Shown here one piece after another: positions 26,938-36,874 of a stretch of DNA of 64,000 nucleotides; positions within the stretch are counted from its first letter, which is position 1, and every line of letters starts with the position of its first letter. A model generated the notes under the pieces. The model was not told the origin of the DNA and ran no database searches. It worked only from the letters and a program-made list of their open reading frames with translations. Origin of the DNA: Lachnospiraceae bacterium (GTDB taxonomy: Bacteria; Bacillota; Clostridia; Lachnospirales; Lachnospiraceae); contig SVFN01000010.1 in the NCBI GenBank assembly GCA_015056815.1, forward strand, positions 60,580 to 124,579, written 5' to 3'. Position numbers and translations under genes: made by a program.

Positions 26938-27915
26938 TCAACGGACATGAGGGAAGATCAGTTTTTGATATTTGTCATCATACATATTGTTATGATTTAC
27001 CTTCTCAAATCGCACACTCTTTTGCTCATTCCGGTTCTGCCGTCCGGATCGTTTCTCCTGCTGCAGGATGTCCTGAAGTGCAAGATAGCCCGCACTGAAC
27101 TCATCCTGAAAGATTAAGGACTTGATCAGCCCATTATCCAGATAGTAAACACTCTTTGCACTGTCGGCGATCCCGTAGATTTTGATATCCTTGTTCAGAT
27201 TGACCGTTGCATCGAGCAGTTCCCCCATGGAACTGTTATCCAGGGCAATGACCACATCCACCGCTTCCTCCGTCAGCTTTCTTTGCAAAAAGAACTGGGA
27301 CTTCGTATCCTTCTCCTGCTCATTCTTCTCCCAGGTGACAACTTCATCCGCATATTGGATATCGGAATTCAGGATCGTATCCAGCCGGTTCTTTACACTT
27401 TTCCGTTCCACATGATCCGCGATCACAGCTGCCTTGATCCAGGACTTCTCATTCGCCGCAATCGTGGCAAGAAGCGTCTCTGCCATCTCTGCGTCATCAG
27501 CCGCATACAGGTGTGCTCCTTCCTGTCTGTCCGGTCCTGTTTCCACAAATGCATAGGGAACCCTGATCGGATGCTTTTCCAAGAAGGCGCCGATCATTAC
27601 GGAATCACAGGCAGCGATCAGAAGCGCGTCGGCGCCGTTTGCGATCTCACGCCGTATTAAAGAGATCTGCTCCTTCGCATCATTCTCGGAAGACATCGTG
27701 ATCAGTGTCACTTCCGCATTCAGATCCTGTGCCGCCAGCTCAGCACCCTGTTTCAGATTCTCCCATCTGGAAGCATCTGAACCGTATACGATCAGAGATA
27801 CCTGTCGGATCGGCTCTTTATATCCCAGAAACCAGTGATAATAGATCAGCTCAAAAATCAGGGCGACCGCCAGGATGCATACCAGGATCAGAATATTTCT
27901 ATACTGCTTTTTCAT
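26938..27915 (-). CDS. Membrane-anchored sugar-binding protein, probable kinase accessory
   Basis: The 325-residue protein opens with one uncleaved-looking transmembrane helix (NILILVCILAVALIFELIYY). A type I periplasmic-binding domain follows, with RQVSLIVYGSDASRWENLKQ, ADALLIAACDSVMIG, DVVIALDNSSMGELLDA and KIYGIADSAKSVYYLD. No lipobox is seen, so it is probably anchored by the N-terminal helix. Its start overlaps the stop of the frameshifted kinase by four bases, so it is likely a sensory partner rather than a free uptake protein. The ligand is unknown. Confidence 0.82.
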   Translation of the reverse strand: MKKQYRNILILVCILAVALIFELIYYHWFLGYKEPIRQVSLIVYGSDASRWENLKQGAELAAQDLNAEVTLITMSSENDAKEQISLIRREIANGADALLIAACDSVMIGAFLEKHPIRVPYAFVETGPDRQEGAHLYAADDAEMAETLLATIAANEKSWIKAAVIADHVERKSVKNRLDTILNSDIQYADEVVTWEKNEQEKDTKSQFFLQRKLTEEAVDVVIALDNSSMGELLDATVNLNKDIKIYGIADSAKSVYYLDNGLIKSLIFQDEFSAGYLALQDILQQEKRSGRQNRNEQKSVRFEKVNHNNMYDDKYQKLIFPHVR

Positions 27916-29716
27916 GACAGCTCGCCTCCCTTCTTATACTCCTCATAGGAGATCTTCGGAAGGTGTATCCGCACTGTGGTTCCTTCGTCCAGCTCACTCT
28001 CGATCTCAAGGCCGTAATTGCCCTTAAAATACAACCGTATTCTCTGGTCGACGTTCCACAGGCCGATCCCGGAGCCCTTGCCTCTGGTCCTGCCCTTTTC
28101 TTTCAAAAGATTTTCCAGCGTTTCCGGTGGCATCCCCATACCATTGTCCGCCACCTCGATATAAATATCCCCGTCCTTTTCATACCCCTTTACCATAATC
28201 GTGGAGTCCTCATCCAGGGCTCCATAATAAATGGCATTCTCAATGAGGGGCTGGATGATGAGCTTGATCGTACAGCACTCCTCGATCGCGGGATCCACTT
28301 CAATGCCGGAAGTAAATTTATTTTTGTAGCGCACCTTCTGTATGTTCAGATAATTCGTCGCATGAACGATCTCATCATGGATCGTGATGATATTATTCCC
28401 CTTGCTTAAGCTGATACGAAACAGCGCTGCCAGAGACGTTACCATCGTAATCGCATCCTTATAGCGCTCACTCTCGACCATCCAGACTACAGAATCCAGC
28501 GTGTTATACAAAAAATGCGGATTGATCTGTGACTGCAGGGCATCCAGCTCACTTCGTCTTTTATCCCGCTGCTCCTTCACCATATCGTCCATGAGCTTGC
28601 GCATCTGTCTGACCATGGAATTGATCGTCCTGCCCAGATGCCGGATCTCATAGGAGCCCCCGATATATATATTATCCTTGTCATAATTTGACTGCTCTAA
28701 CTTGCGCACACTGTCATCCAGCCTGCGCAAGGGATCCGTAACCGCAAAGGAAATATACATGTTTCCTAAAAGTACCAGAGAGATCATGATCGTCAGGATG
28801 ATCAGGGTAAACATCCTGGTCCGGTTCATCCCCAGAGCCAGCTCCTTCGTCGGAGTAACACTGATGATCTTCCATCCGGTGTATCCGATGGTTTTGACGA
28901 TCACCGACCGCTCCTGTCCCTTGAAGTTTTCAATGTAATCTCCATCCTCATACTGTGCCGACTTCAGATTATTCTCCTCAAAAGGCCGGCATAGATTGCC
29001 TTCTGCCGGGGATGGTAGATGATCTCACCATTGCGGTCGGTCAGATACACATAACCGCCTTTTTGCTCATTGACCTTGGCAAACATCTGTTCAATAACAG
29101 AATAATTCATGTCGATCAGCAGTACTCCCCGCAGGATATTTCCCTGTTTGGTAAGTTCAACACTCCTGCTTAAGGATACGACCCAGTCGTATCGATAATT
29201 GCTGTTTTCAAACAGATTCTGCACATGAGGCGTGGAAAAATGCGTGTTCTCGATCTTTTCCTGCGCATTCATAAACCAGTCCTGCTTTTTTAGATCCACA
29301 CCGGTCTTTCTGCCCGCAACGGGTGACGCACAGATCAGCGCGCCGTCCTCCGTCACACAGGCGATACTGATCAGATTGTCTTTGTTTGCTTCATAAAGAA
29401 GATCCATTTCCTGCAGGATCGATTCTTCGTGCAGATCATTCTTTTTGATCACGGAATAGTAAAAAGAATCCGAAATCTTCATCATATTCCGTATATAGGT
29501 ATTCAGATTCCAGCCAACCTGTTCCAGAATCTGCTGATCACTCTGTACGGCACTCTGCCTTGCTTTTACGTAAAACTGGGAATACATGGCAATACCCATG
29601 ATCATCATGCTCGTCACCGCAATGATCGTAAAGGAAATGGAAATGATCAGCTGGATGCTGCGCTTCATGTATTTATTTTTGGCTGATTCGATCAAATGAT
29701 CTATCTTTTTTTTCAT
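27912..29716 (-). pseudogene. YesM-type sensor histidine kinase split by a one-base frameshift
   Basis: Two reading frames together make one membrane kinase of about 600 residues. Residues 1-250 (29716-28964) give TM1 and a dCache-like extracellular sensor. From about 28970 the second frame continues with TM2 (FTLIILTIMISLVLLGNMYI), HAMP, H-box INPHFLYNTLDSVVWMVE, N-box IIQPLIENAIYY and G-box GSGIGLWNVDQRI. The break is in a run of four T on the coding strand near 28980; a fifth T restores GLFEENNL. It is therefore either a recent inactivation, phase variation or a sequence error. No canonical slippery heptamer is present. The response regulator lies 8 bases upstream. Confidence 0.85.
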
Positions 29717-29724
29717 ACTTCTCT

Positions 29725-31332
29725 TTATGATCCGCTACTGTTTAGATTTTGTCTGTATTTTGCCGGCGACATACCGTACTGCTTTTTAAACACATACGAA
29801 AAATACGTCGGTTCCTCATAGCCTACCCTGCCGGCGATCACATAGCTTTTTTCTTCCGTATTTTCCAGCAGAGACACCGCTTCTTCCATGCGTACCTGTG
29901 TAAGATACGCGACAAAGTTCATACCGGTCTGTTTCTTGAAAATATTGGAAAAATAGGTTGTGCCGACTCCCAGATGAGAGCAGACTCGGTCAACCGAAAG
30001 TGTAGAGTCCGCAAAGTTTTCCCGTATGTAAGCGATCGCCTTCTCGCCAAGCAGCCTCGTACTGTCCTGTCTGTTCGTCCGGATGGCATTCATAAGCCTG
30101 CATCCCAGTTGTGTGAGCCACTCATTCATTTCGTCAAAGGAGCCAAACTGTCCGATCCGGGCAAACAGATCATCCGGCTTCTCCCATTCTCCCCCGACCT
30201 TGTACATGACCGCAAGCCGGTTTAGTTCCACAGCAAGCTCGGTACAGTTAAGCCTGAGCTGTGGCATGGATACGGACGACTTCTTCAAAAAACCTACAAT
30301 ATCTTCACAGGCTGCTTCAATGGTATCATTATCCCCGATCTTGATCTCTCGGATCAGCCTGCCGATCAGCTTCTCATCCAGTGTGATGACTTCACTGTCC
30401 TTCGGCTCTACATCCCCGATAAAGATTGCCTGGTCGCCCTCCAACAGCATTCGGTACATCGCCGCTTCCTTTGCTTCGGCAAAGGAGGATGCCACATCCC
30501 GGATATTGCCGTATACCTTACCGATCCCAGCTACCGTCCGAAGACCATACTGTTTGCCGCAAAGCCGGCACAGCCTGTCCATGCTGCCGATAAACCCCTT
30601 ATGTGCCTGTGTGCTCTTAAGCCCTGCGATCACGACCACCGTTCCCAGGTAGTTGATACAGATAAATGCGGGCTCCTCCGCAAAAAACTCCTTCGCCATA
30701 TTATTGATGGATACGCTCCGAAGCCCTGCATTGATGGGCTGTGTACCCTCATAGTCTTCGTCTTCCACCAGGATCCCGACTGCATAGAAAGCCTCATCCG
30801 TATACAGCCCCAGTTCTTTTGCATAGCCGCGGATCTGCTCTCCCGAAATCCTGCCCTCCAAAAGTCCTACCAGAAACTGCTCCTTCAAGATCGGCAGACT
30901 GTCCTGATAGAATCGTGTCAGCTCTTCGATATTATGACGTCTGTTAAAGTCATCATCCAGCCGTTCCCTGATCCGCCCGAATACCTTCGTCAGCTCATCC
31001 GAATTGATCGGCTTTAAGATGTATTCCTCCGCCTCAAGGCGGATCGCCTCCTGCGCATACTCAAACTCATCATAACCGGAGAAGATAATGATCCTTACCT
31101 GCGGCATCAGTTCCTTTAACTTTTTGCAAAACGTCAGACCGTCCATAAACGGCATCTGTATATCCGTCAGCACCACGTCCGGTGCAAACTGCTCTGCCTT
31201 TTCCAGTGCCTCCTCGCCGTTCTCTGCTTCCGCCACCACAGTATACCCAATTTCTTCCCATTTCACACATCTTGCGATGGCCTCTCTCGCATCCGGCTCA
31301 TCATCCACTAACATGACTCTGTATAAATCCAT
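29725..31332 (-). CDS. YesN/AraC-type response regulator
   Basis: The 535-residue regulator starts at the ATG eight bases after GGAG; a GTG 24 bases upstream overlaps the previous gene and is not preferred. The receiver domain has VMLVDDEPDAREAI, phospho-Asp in APDVVLTDIQMPFMDG and the Lys in EEYILKPINSDEL. A ~250-residue middle region resembles that of YesN regulators. The C-terminal AraC domain has two helix-turn-helices, VDRVCSHLGVGTTYFSNIF and SYVIAGRVGYEEPTYFSYVF. It pairs with the adjacent YesM-type kinase and probably controls sugar uptake genes. Confidence 0.93.
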   Translation of the reverse strand: MDLYRVMLVDDEPDAREAIARCVKWEEIGYTVVAEAENGEEALEKAEQFAPDVVLTDIQMPFMDGLTFCKKLKELMPQVRIIIFSGYDEFEYAQEAIRLEAEEYILKPINSDELTKVFGRIRERLDDDFNRRHNIEELTRFYQDSLPILKEQFLVGLLEGRISGEQIRGYAKELGLYTDEAFYAVGILVEDEDYEGTQPINAGLRSVSINNMAKEFFAEEPAFICINYLGTVVVIAGLKSTQAHKGFIGSMDRLCRLCGKQYGLRTVAGIGKVYGNIRDVASSFAEAKEAAMYRMLLEGDQAIFIGDVEPKDSEVITLDEKLIGRLIREIKIGDNDTIEAACEDIVGFLKKSSVSMPQLRLNCTELAVELNRLAVMYKVGGEWEKPDDLFARIGQFGSFDEMNEWLTQLGCRLMNAIRTNRQDSTRLLGEKAIAYIRENFADSTLSVDRVCSHLGVGTTYFSNIFKKQTGMNFVAYLTQVRMEEAVSLLENTEEKSYVIAGRVGYEEPTYFSYVFKKQYGMSPAKYRQNLNSSGS

Positions 31333-31352
31333 ACCCATATCTCCAATACCTG

Positions 31353-32522
31353 TCACTGACCAAATAACTGCTCTCTGGTATAATACCCTCCCTTGATCAG
31401 AACATCTTCATAATTCTCTTCATCCACCACAACCGCATTACACAGATACGACGGTACGGTCAGCACATGGTTGTCATACTGAACCGTATCATTGATCTGT
31501 GGCTCTCCCCCCTCTAACAGCGCCTGTACCATCGTGACGCATTTAGATGCCAGTATCCTCGTATCCTTGTAGATCGTCATCGTCTGCTTGTGCTGTGAGA
31601 TATTCTTGACCGCCGTTTTCTCGGCATCCTGCCCCGTAATCAGCGGTAGACTGTCGCCGGCCAGTCCCTTTTTGTTGCACGCACTTAAAATACCATAGTC
31701 AAATCCGTCAAAAGACGAGCATATGATATCCAGATCTCCCGCCGGATAATACTCTCTAAAAAGCTCATTGCAGATATCCCTTGCCTTGGTCCCCGAGTAT
31801 CGCAGGATACAGGTATCATCAAAATCCGTCCTTCCGGAACGGCATACTAAAGTCCCGTTCTCCAGATACGGAGCCAGAACCTCCATCACTCCGTTATATA
31901 AAAAAACAGCATTGTTATCATCCGGCGATCCCATGAAGAATTCTATGGTATAGCTTTTCCCCTGCTTCGAAGCCTCTTTCAGCTTCTTTTTATCGACAAT
32001 ATAATTCGCGATCTGCATCCCGATCGCCTTATTGTCAAATGTCGCATAATAAGAAACAGCATCCGTGTCCATGAGGAGACGGTCATAAGCGATCACCGCG
32101 ATCCCCTTCTTTTTCGCCTGCTCCAGCACATTCACCAGCTTCGTGGAATCAATGGAGGAGATGACCAGACAGCTCACACCGTCACGGATCATGGACTCGA
32201 TCTGGCTGATCTGCAGATCGATATCATCCCCGGCATATTGCAGATCCACTTCGTAACCCAGCGTTTCCAGCTTTGCCTGCATGTTCATTCCGTCGTTGAT
32301 CCATCGTTCCGAAGTCTTTGTAGGCATGGAAACACCTACCCGCTTGATCTCTCCTTTGGCAGTATCTCCTTCTGCATTCTTATCTGACAGCTGACTCAGG
32401 TACTCCTCGTCTGTCTCATCCCATCCTGCATCGGATATACCGGACTGTGTTTTCGAGCAGGAAGCCGCCAGAACCATAACTCCTATTAATAAAATAACCG
32501 TGATTTTCTTTAAAGCACCCAT
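31353..32522 (-). CDS. ChvE/MmsE-like sugar-binding lipoprotein, first gene of the sensor operon
   Basis: The 389-residue lipoprotein begins MGALKKITVILLIG and has a lipobox-like AASC at residue 21 or so. It closely parallels the binding protein of the neighbouring importer (35552-36703): VGVSMPTKTSERWINDGMNM, IAYDRLLMDTDAVSYYATFD, IEFFMGSPDDNNAVFLYNG and LITGQDAEKTAVKN all recur there with small changes. A paralogue sensing the same sugar class is the simplest reading. No ribosome site precedes the ATG; a -10 box lies 7 bases upstream, suggesting a leaderless transcript. Its stop lies just inside the regulator leader. Confidence 0.88.
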   Translation of the reverse strand: MGALKKITVILLIGVMVLAASCSKTQSGISDAGWDETDEEYLSQLSDKNAEGDTAKGEIKRVGVSMPTKTSERWINDGMNMQAKLETLGYEVDLQYAGDDIDLQISQIESMIRDGVSCLVISSIDSTKLVNVLEQAKKKGIAVIAYDRLLMDTDAVSYYATFDNKAIGMQIANYIVDKKKLKEASKQGKSYTIEFFMGSPDDNNAVFLYNGVMEVLAPYLENGTLVCRSGRTDFDDTCILRYSGTKARDICNELFREYYPAGDLDIICSSFDGFDYGILSACNKKGLAGDSLPLITGQDAEKTAVKNISQHKQTMTIYKDTRILASKCVTMVQALLEGGEPQINDTVQYDNHVLTVPSYLCNAVVVDEENYEDVLIKGGYYTREQLFGQ

Positions 32523-32529
32523 AGCATGT

Positions 32530-32577
32530 ATTATAACATAAAGAAACTGTCTTTTCATCCATAAAAGACAGTTTCTT
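32530..32577 (-). promoter_or_regulatory. Promoter and perfect 15-bp palindrome before the sensor operon
   Basis: TATAAT (32530-32535, minus) in the extended form TGtTATAAT stands 7 bases from the start codon at 32522. Immediately upstream are perfect 15-base inverted arms, AAGAAACTGTCTTTT (32541-32555) and AAAAGACAGTTTCTT (32563-32577), covering the -35 region. The palindrome could be a terminator for leftover upstream transcription or an operator. Confidence 0.5.
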
Positions 32578-32651
32578 CCTATTCTTCCTATTACAAGCAC
32601 CGGTACCAGGAACAGACCGGCTCCGGGAAGGTCATTTATTATATACGAAAA

Positions 32652-32674
32652 AGAGCCCTGACAATCAGAGCTCT
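32652..32674 (-). terminator. Terminator of the monosaccharide importer operon
   Basis: AGAGCCCTG pairs with CAGAGCTCT around a 5-base loop; the odd pair is G-U on the minus strand, and TTTTT follows there. It lies 42 bases after the permease stop. Confidence 0.88.
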
Positions 32675-32715
32675 CTCCTATTCCATATCCTATGTATACA
32701 ATTATTATGAATGCA

Positions 32716-33888
32716 TTAACCTTTCTTACGCTTTGAAAGTACGTCCAGGGTAACAGCGCCAAGCAAAACGGCACCTTTTACGATCTTCTGAATATCTGTT
32801 GACCATCCAAACAGAGACATACCATTGTTCAGGATACCCATGATGAAGGCACCTACGACTGCTCCGACGATCGTTCCGGAACCACCGGCTACTGCTGCGC
32901 CACCAATGTAGCAGGATGCGATGGCATCCATCTCGAAACCGTCGCCGGCCTTCGGTGTAGCAGAACCGTTTCTTGCGGAAAGAACGATACCTGCGATCGC
33001 GGATAAGATACCCATGTTGACATATACCCAGAAGAACACTTTCTTGGTATCGATACCGGAAAGGTTCGCTGCCTTACGGTTGCCACCGAGTGCGTAGATC
33101 TGACGGCCTGCTACCGTCTTGGAGGTAATGAATCCATAGACGATGATCAGGATCACCATGATCAGAAGCACGAACGGAAGTCCGTTGTATCTTGCCAGTT
33201 TGTAGAAGAAGAACCAGATGATAAACAGCATAACTGCGAGCTTTAATGCGATCTGCCAAACCGGATTTACCGCAAAATTGTATTTTTTCTTGGTTCTGTA
33301 ATTTTTCAGTTCTGCTAAGATCAGTACAACAGAAGCCACGATCGCCGCGATGATACTGATCAGATCCAGTGTGCCGTCTCCAAACGGAATCTTAACCGTC
33401 GGAAGGAATCCGGCTCCGATGTAGTTATAAGCATCGGGTAAGGGTCCCTTTGTCTGAGCCTGTAAAAGTGTGTAGGTAAGACCACGTCCCATAAGCATCG
33501 TAGCCAGGGTTGTTACAAAGGGAGGAATCCCCAGGTACGCAATGAAGACGCCGGCAAATACACCTGTCAGAAGTCCGACCAACAGTGCCACAAGAATTGC
33601 CACCCACATGTTCATTTTCAGGTCCATCATGATGATTCCCGCAAAGGAACCCGTTACCGCTACAACTGATCCTACGCCCAGATCGATGTTACCGGTCAGT
33701 ACACAAAGCAACATACCGATCGCCAGGATCACGACATAACCATTCTGCATGATCAGGTTGTTGATATTCATGGGAGTCAGGTTGGCTCCCTTTGTTAATA
33801 CTGCAAACACCAAATAGATCACGATCAGGGCAAAAAACATACCATACTGCTTCATGTCCATTTTGACAATTTTCTTATTCGTTTCCAT
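32716..33888 (-). CDS. mmsB: Multiple-monosaccharide ABC transporter permease (MmsB/GguB/XylH type)
   Basis: The 390-residue permease starts [17 protein letters not shown] at the ATG after GGGAG; a longer frame to 34005 has no such site. About ten hydrophobic segments are present, and the conserved [58 protein letters not shown] and [20 protein letters not shown] motifs identify the ribose/xylose/multiple-sugar permease family. It overlaps the ATPase gene by 14 bases. With that ATPase and the binding protein it forms a complete monosaccharide importer. Confidence 0.95.
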   Translation of the reverse strand: METNKKIVKMDMKQYGMFFALIVIYLVFAVLTKGANLTPMNINNLIMQNGYVVILAIGMLLCVLTGNIDLGVGSVVAVTGSFAGIIMMDLKMNMWVAILVALLVGLLTGVFAGVFIAYLGIPPFVTTLATMLMGRGLTYTLLQAQTKGPLPDAYNYIGAGFLPTVKIPFGDGTLDLISIIAAIVASVVLILAELKNYRTKKKYNFAVNPVWQIALKLAVMLFIIWFFFYKLARYNGLPFVLLIMVILIIVYGFITSKTVAGRQIYALGGNRKAANLSGIDTKKVFFWVYVNMGILSAIAGIVLSARNGSATPKAGDGFEMDAIASCYIGGAAVAGGSGTIVGAVVGAFIMGILNNGMSLFGWSTDIQKIVKGAVLLGAVTLDVLSKRKKG

Positions 33889-35443
33889 CTTCGTCTCCCT
33901 TCCTGTTATGAGCCATGATGCTCTGCATAATCCTCTCCTGTGATACCTCTTCTTTACTGAGCTCACCGGCGATCTGGCCTTCGTTGATGACATAGATCCT
34001 GTCACAGGTTCCGATGATCTCCGGCATTTCCGAAGAAATGATTATAACGGCCTTGCCGGCCTTGGCCAACTCATTAATGACGCAATAAATCTCATATTTC
34101 GCACCTACATCGATACCTCGGGTAGGCTCATCCATGATCAGTACATCCGGTTGCGTCATCATCCATTTGGTGATGACAACCTTCTGTTGATTACCGCCGG
34201 AAAGGGCTCCGACCACCTGATTGATGGAAGGTGTCTTAACATTGATCCTCTTTCTGTAATCCTCGGAAGCCACGATCTCGTCATTCGCATTGATGACACC
34301 ATGCTTCGAGAAGAAGAAAGGTCTGGCAGCGATCGTCATATTCTCCTGCACACTTCCGATCAGATTCAAACCATAAGTCTTACGATCCTCGGAAACATAT
34401 GCCAGTTTGTTTTTGATCGCGTCTTTGACTGTCTTTATTTTTACTTCTTTTCCGTTAATCTTAATCGTACCCGATATCTTCTGCCCGTAATTTCTTCCGA
34501 ATATGCTCATCGCAAGTTCCGTTCTTCCGGCTCCCATAAGTCCCGCAAGTCCCACAACCTCACCGGCTCTTACATGGATGTTGATATCTTTCAGCACCTG
34601 TCTGTTCTCATCGTCCGGATGGAACACGTTCCAGTTTTTGACCTCAAAGATCGTGTCTCCGATCGTAACGCCTTCTCTTACGGGATAGCGGCTGGTCATT
34701 TCACGTCCGACCATTCCCTTGATCACACGGTCTTCCGAAAAATCATCTACTCCTTTGACCAGTGTCTCGATGCTCTTACCGTCTCTGATGATCGTAACCG
34801 AATCAGACACATATTCAATCTCATTTAACTTATGGGATATGATAATGCAGGTGATCCCCTGCTTCTTCAAATCCAGCATGATATCAAGAAGTTTCTTGCT
34901 TTCTTCATCATTCAGGGCTGCTGTCGGCTCGTCTAAGATCAACAGCTCTACCTTTTTCGCCATCGCTTTGGCGATTTCGATCAACTGCTGTTTGCCGACA
35001 CCCAGTGTGTTGACCGGAGCATCCACATCCTCATGCTCAAGACCCACCCTTGCGAGCACCTCCTGTGCCTTGCGTCTGGTCTGCGTCCAGTCGATCACAC
35101 CCTTTGCACTCGTACGCTCATTGCCCAAAAATACATTCTCTGCAATGGAAAGCAAAGGACTTAATGCCAGTTCCTGATGTATGATAACGATCCCTTTCGC
35201 TTCTGAATCTCTCAGATTATGGAATGCGCAATGTTCCCCCTTATATATGATGTCGCCCTGATAGGTACCATGAGGATAGACACCCGACAAAACATTCATA
35301 AGCGTGGATTTGCCGGCTCCGTTCTCACCGCAAAGGGCATGGATCTCGCCCTTCTTTAACTTGATATTGACATCATCAAGAGCCTTTACCCCGAAGAACT
35401 CTTTGGTGATATGATTCATTTCCAAGATGATGTTTTCCGACAT
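33875..35443 (-). CDS. mmsA: Sugar ABC transporter ATPase with two nucleotide-binding domains (MmsA/GguA type)
   Basis: The 522-residue protein has two tandem ABC domains. The first shows Walker [17 protein letters not shown], signature-like [15 protein letters not shown] and Walker [13 protein letters not shown]. The second has the degenerate Walker [14 protein letters not shown], signature [15 protein letters not shown] and Walker [13 protein letters not shown]. This double-domain form is standard for ribose/galactose/xylose-type importers, where the second site is often inactive. The upstream binding protein is 108 bases away and the permease overlaps its 3' end. Confidence 0.96.
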   Translation of the reverse strand: MSENIILEMNHITKEFFGVKALDDVNIKLKKGEIHALCGENGAGKSTLMNVLSGVYPHGTYQGDIIYKGEHCAFHNLRDSEAKGIVIIHQELALSPLLSIAENVFLGNERTSAKGVIDWTQTRRKAQEVLARVGLEHEDVDAPVNTLGVGKQQLIEIAKAMAKKVELLILDEPTAALNDEESKKLLDIMLDLKKQGITCIIISHKLNEIEYVSDSVTIIRDGKSIETLVKGVDDFSEDRVIKGMVGREMTSRYPVREGVTIGDTIFEVKNWNVFHPDDENRQVLKDINIHVRAGEVVGLAGLMGAGRTELAMSIFGRNYGQKISGTIKINGKEVKIKTVKDAIKNKLAYVSEDRKTYGLNLIGSVQENMTIAARPFFFSKHGVINANDEIVASEDYRKRINVKTPSINQVVGALSGGNQQKVVITKWMMTQPDVLIMDEPTRGIDVGAKYEIYCVINELAKAGKAVIIISSEMPEIIGTCDRIYVINEGQIAGELSKEEVSQERIMQSIMAHNRKGDEDGNE

Positions 35444-35551
35444 CTTTCAGCTCCTTATCCTCTTTTTGCTAAACGGGTGGCGGACTTTGCCGCCACCGCA
35501 TCTGTTTTATAGTTTTATGCCCCTTATCCGGGACTTTGGAATCCTGCTATT

Positions 35552-36703
35552 TTATTCCGCAAGCTGCTCCTCTGTATAGTAGCCGCCGTCTACGATCACT
35601 TCTTTGTAGTTGTCCTTGTCAACCGGTACAGGATCACACAGGTAAGAAGGAACTACGATCTTACCGTTATCATACTGATCGGTATCGTTGATCTCAGGCT
35701 CAGCACCCTCTAACACTGCCTGAACCATGGTTACACACTTGGAAGCAAGAAGTCTGGTATCTTTGTAGATAGACATTGTCTGCTTGCCGGAGATGATGTG
35801 TTTCGTTGCCATAAGCTCTGCATCCTGTCCTGTGATCATCGGCCAGTTGGCATCTGTATAGCCTGCGCCCTCAAGAGCTGACATACAGCCGTAGGATAAT
35901 CCGTCATATGCACATGCACAGATATCAAGATCTTCGTCTGCATAATATCTCGTAAGGATATCCTCACATCTCTTCATAGCCGTCTGCTGATCCCATCTTA
36001 AGGTGTTGTTATCGTCAAATGCGATCTGTCCGGACTTACATACCAAAGAACCGTCATCCAGATACGGCTGAATCTGCTCCATAAGTCCTGCATAAAGCAT
36101 ATGAGCGTTGTTATCATCCGGTGAACCCATGAACAGCTCGATGGTCTTGGGATCGGAAGGATTCAGGTCATTGTGCTGTACGATGTACTCACCGATCTTG
36201 GTACCTACGCCTTTGTTATCGAAAGTTGCGTAATAAGAAACCGCATCGGTATCCATTAACAGACGGTCATATGCGATAATCGGAATACCTGCATCTTTTG
36301 CCTGCTGCTCAACATTTACAAGAGCGCCTGAGTCGATCGCTGCGATCACCAGGCAGTTCGCACCGGAGGCGATCATGTTCTCGATCTGGGAAACCTGAGC
36401 CTGTACATCATCCTCTGCATACTGCAGATCTACGGTATAGCCAAGCTTCTCTAACTGTTCCTTCATGTTTGCACCATCGTGCATCCATCTCTCGGAAGAC
36501 TGGGTAGGCATTGCAACTGCTACCTTCTTGCCGCCGCCACTGGGTGCCGGAGCTGCTTCGTCTGTCGCTGCGCCACTGTCTGCCGCTGCACTGTCCGTTG
36601 CCGGTGCAGATGTACTTGTTGATGTAGAAGCCTCTCCACAACCTGTCAGCAAAGATGCTACTACTGTTACACTCATGATAATACCCAATACTTTCTTTTT
36701 CAT
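35552..36703 (-). CDS. Multiple-monosaccharide-binding lipoprotein (ChvE type)
   Basis: The 383-residue lipoprotein starts at ATG after a perfect AGGAGGT, has a signal peptide MKKKVLGIIMSVTVVASLL with lipobox LTGC, then a Ser/Thr/Ala-rich tether. The type I periplasmic-binding domain contains AMPTQSSERWMHDGANM, IAYDRLLMDTDAVSYYATFD, ELFMGSPDDNNAHMLYAG and MITGQDAELMATKH. Such proteins bind aldose sugars such as glucose, galactose, xylose and arabinose. It is the first gene of the importer operon and is followed by ATPase and permease. A likely promoter (TTGAAA, 15 bases, TAAACT) sits around 36756-36785. Confidence 0.95.
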   Translation of the reverse strand: MKKKVLGIIMSVTVVASLLTGCGEASTSTSTSAPATDSAAADSGAATDEAAPAPSGGGKKVAVAMPTQSSERWMHDGANMKEQLEKLGYTVDLQYAEDDVQAQVSQIENMIASGANCLVIAAIDSGALVNVEQQAKDAGIPIIAYDRLLMDTDAVSYYATFDNKGVGTKIGEYIVQHNDLNPSDPKTIELFMGSPDDNNAHMLYAGLMEQIQPYLDDGSLVCKSGQIAFDDNNTLRWDQQTAMKRCEDILTRYYADEDLDICACAYDGLSYGCMSALEGAGYTDANWPMITGQDAELMATKHIISGKQTMSIYKDTRLLASKCVTMVQAVLEGAEPEINDTDQYDNGKIVVPSYLCDPVPVDKDNYKEVIVDGGYYTEEQLAE

Positions 36704-36797
36704 AAAAGAATACCTCCTGTGTTCTCGTTGCGGCTTTTTGCCGTCATTCATCTTACGATACTCAGTTTAGCAAATTTTTATAAATTTCAAATAAAAA

Positions 36798-36832
36798 ATC
36801 CTACGCAGAAATTTAAAATTTCTACGCAGGAT
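36798..36832 (-). terminator. Terminator of the secreted-protein genes
   Basis: A 17-base-pair hairpin (ATCCTACGCAGAAATTT with AAATTTCTACGCAGGAT) includes two pairs that are A-C on the plus strand but G-U on the minus. The minus strand continues TTTTTTATTTG, so it terminates the gene ending at 36875. Confidence 0.9.
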
Positions 36833-36874
36833 AGTAAATCTTATGCTGTCCGGCTCCGTGCGGTGCCGACCGGA

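Noticed and set aside
25546..27117. Long plus-strand open frame of 523 residues opposite the binding-protein genes
   Set aside because: It mirrors two well-supported lipoprotein genes on the other strand and shows no domain or ribosome site.
28960..28990. Programmed -1 frameshift joining the two halves of the kinase
   Set aside because: The sequence at the junction is not a canonical X XXY YYZ slippery heptamer, so a one-base deletion is simpler.
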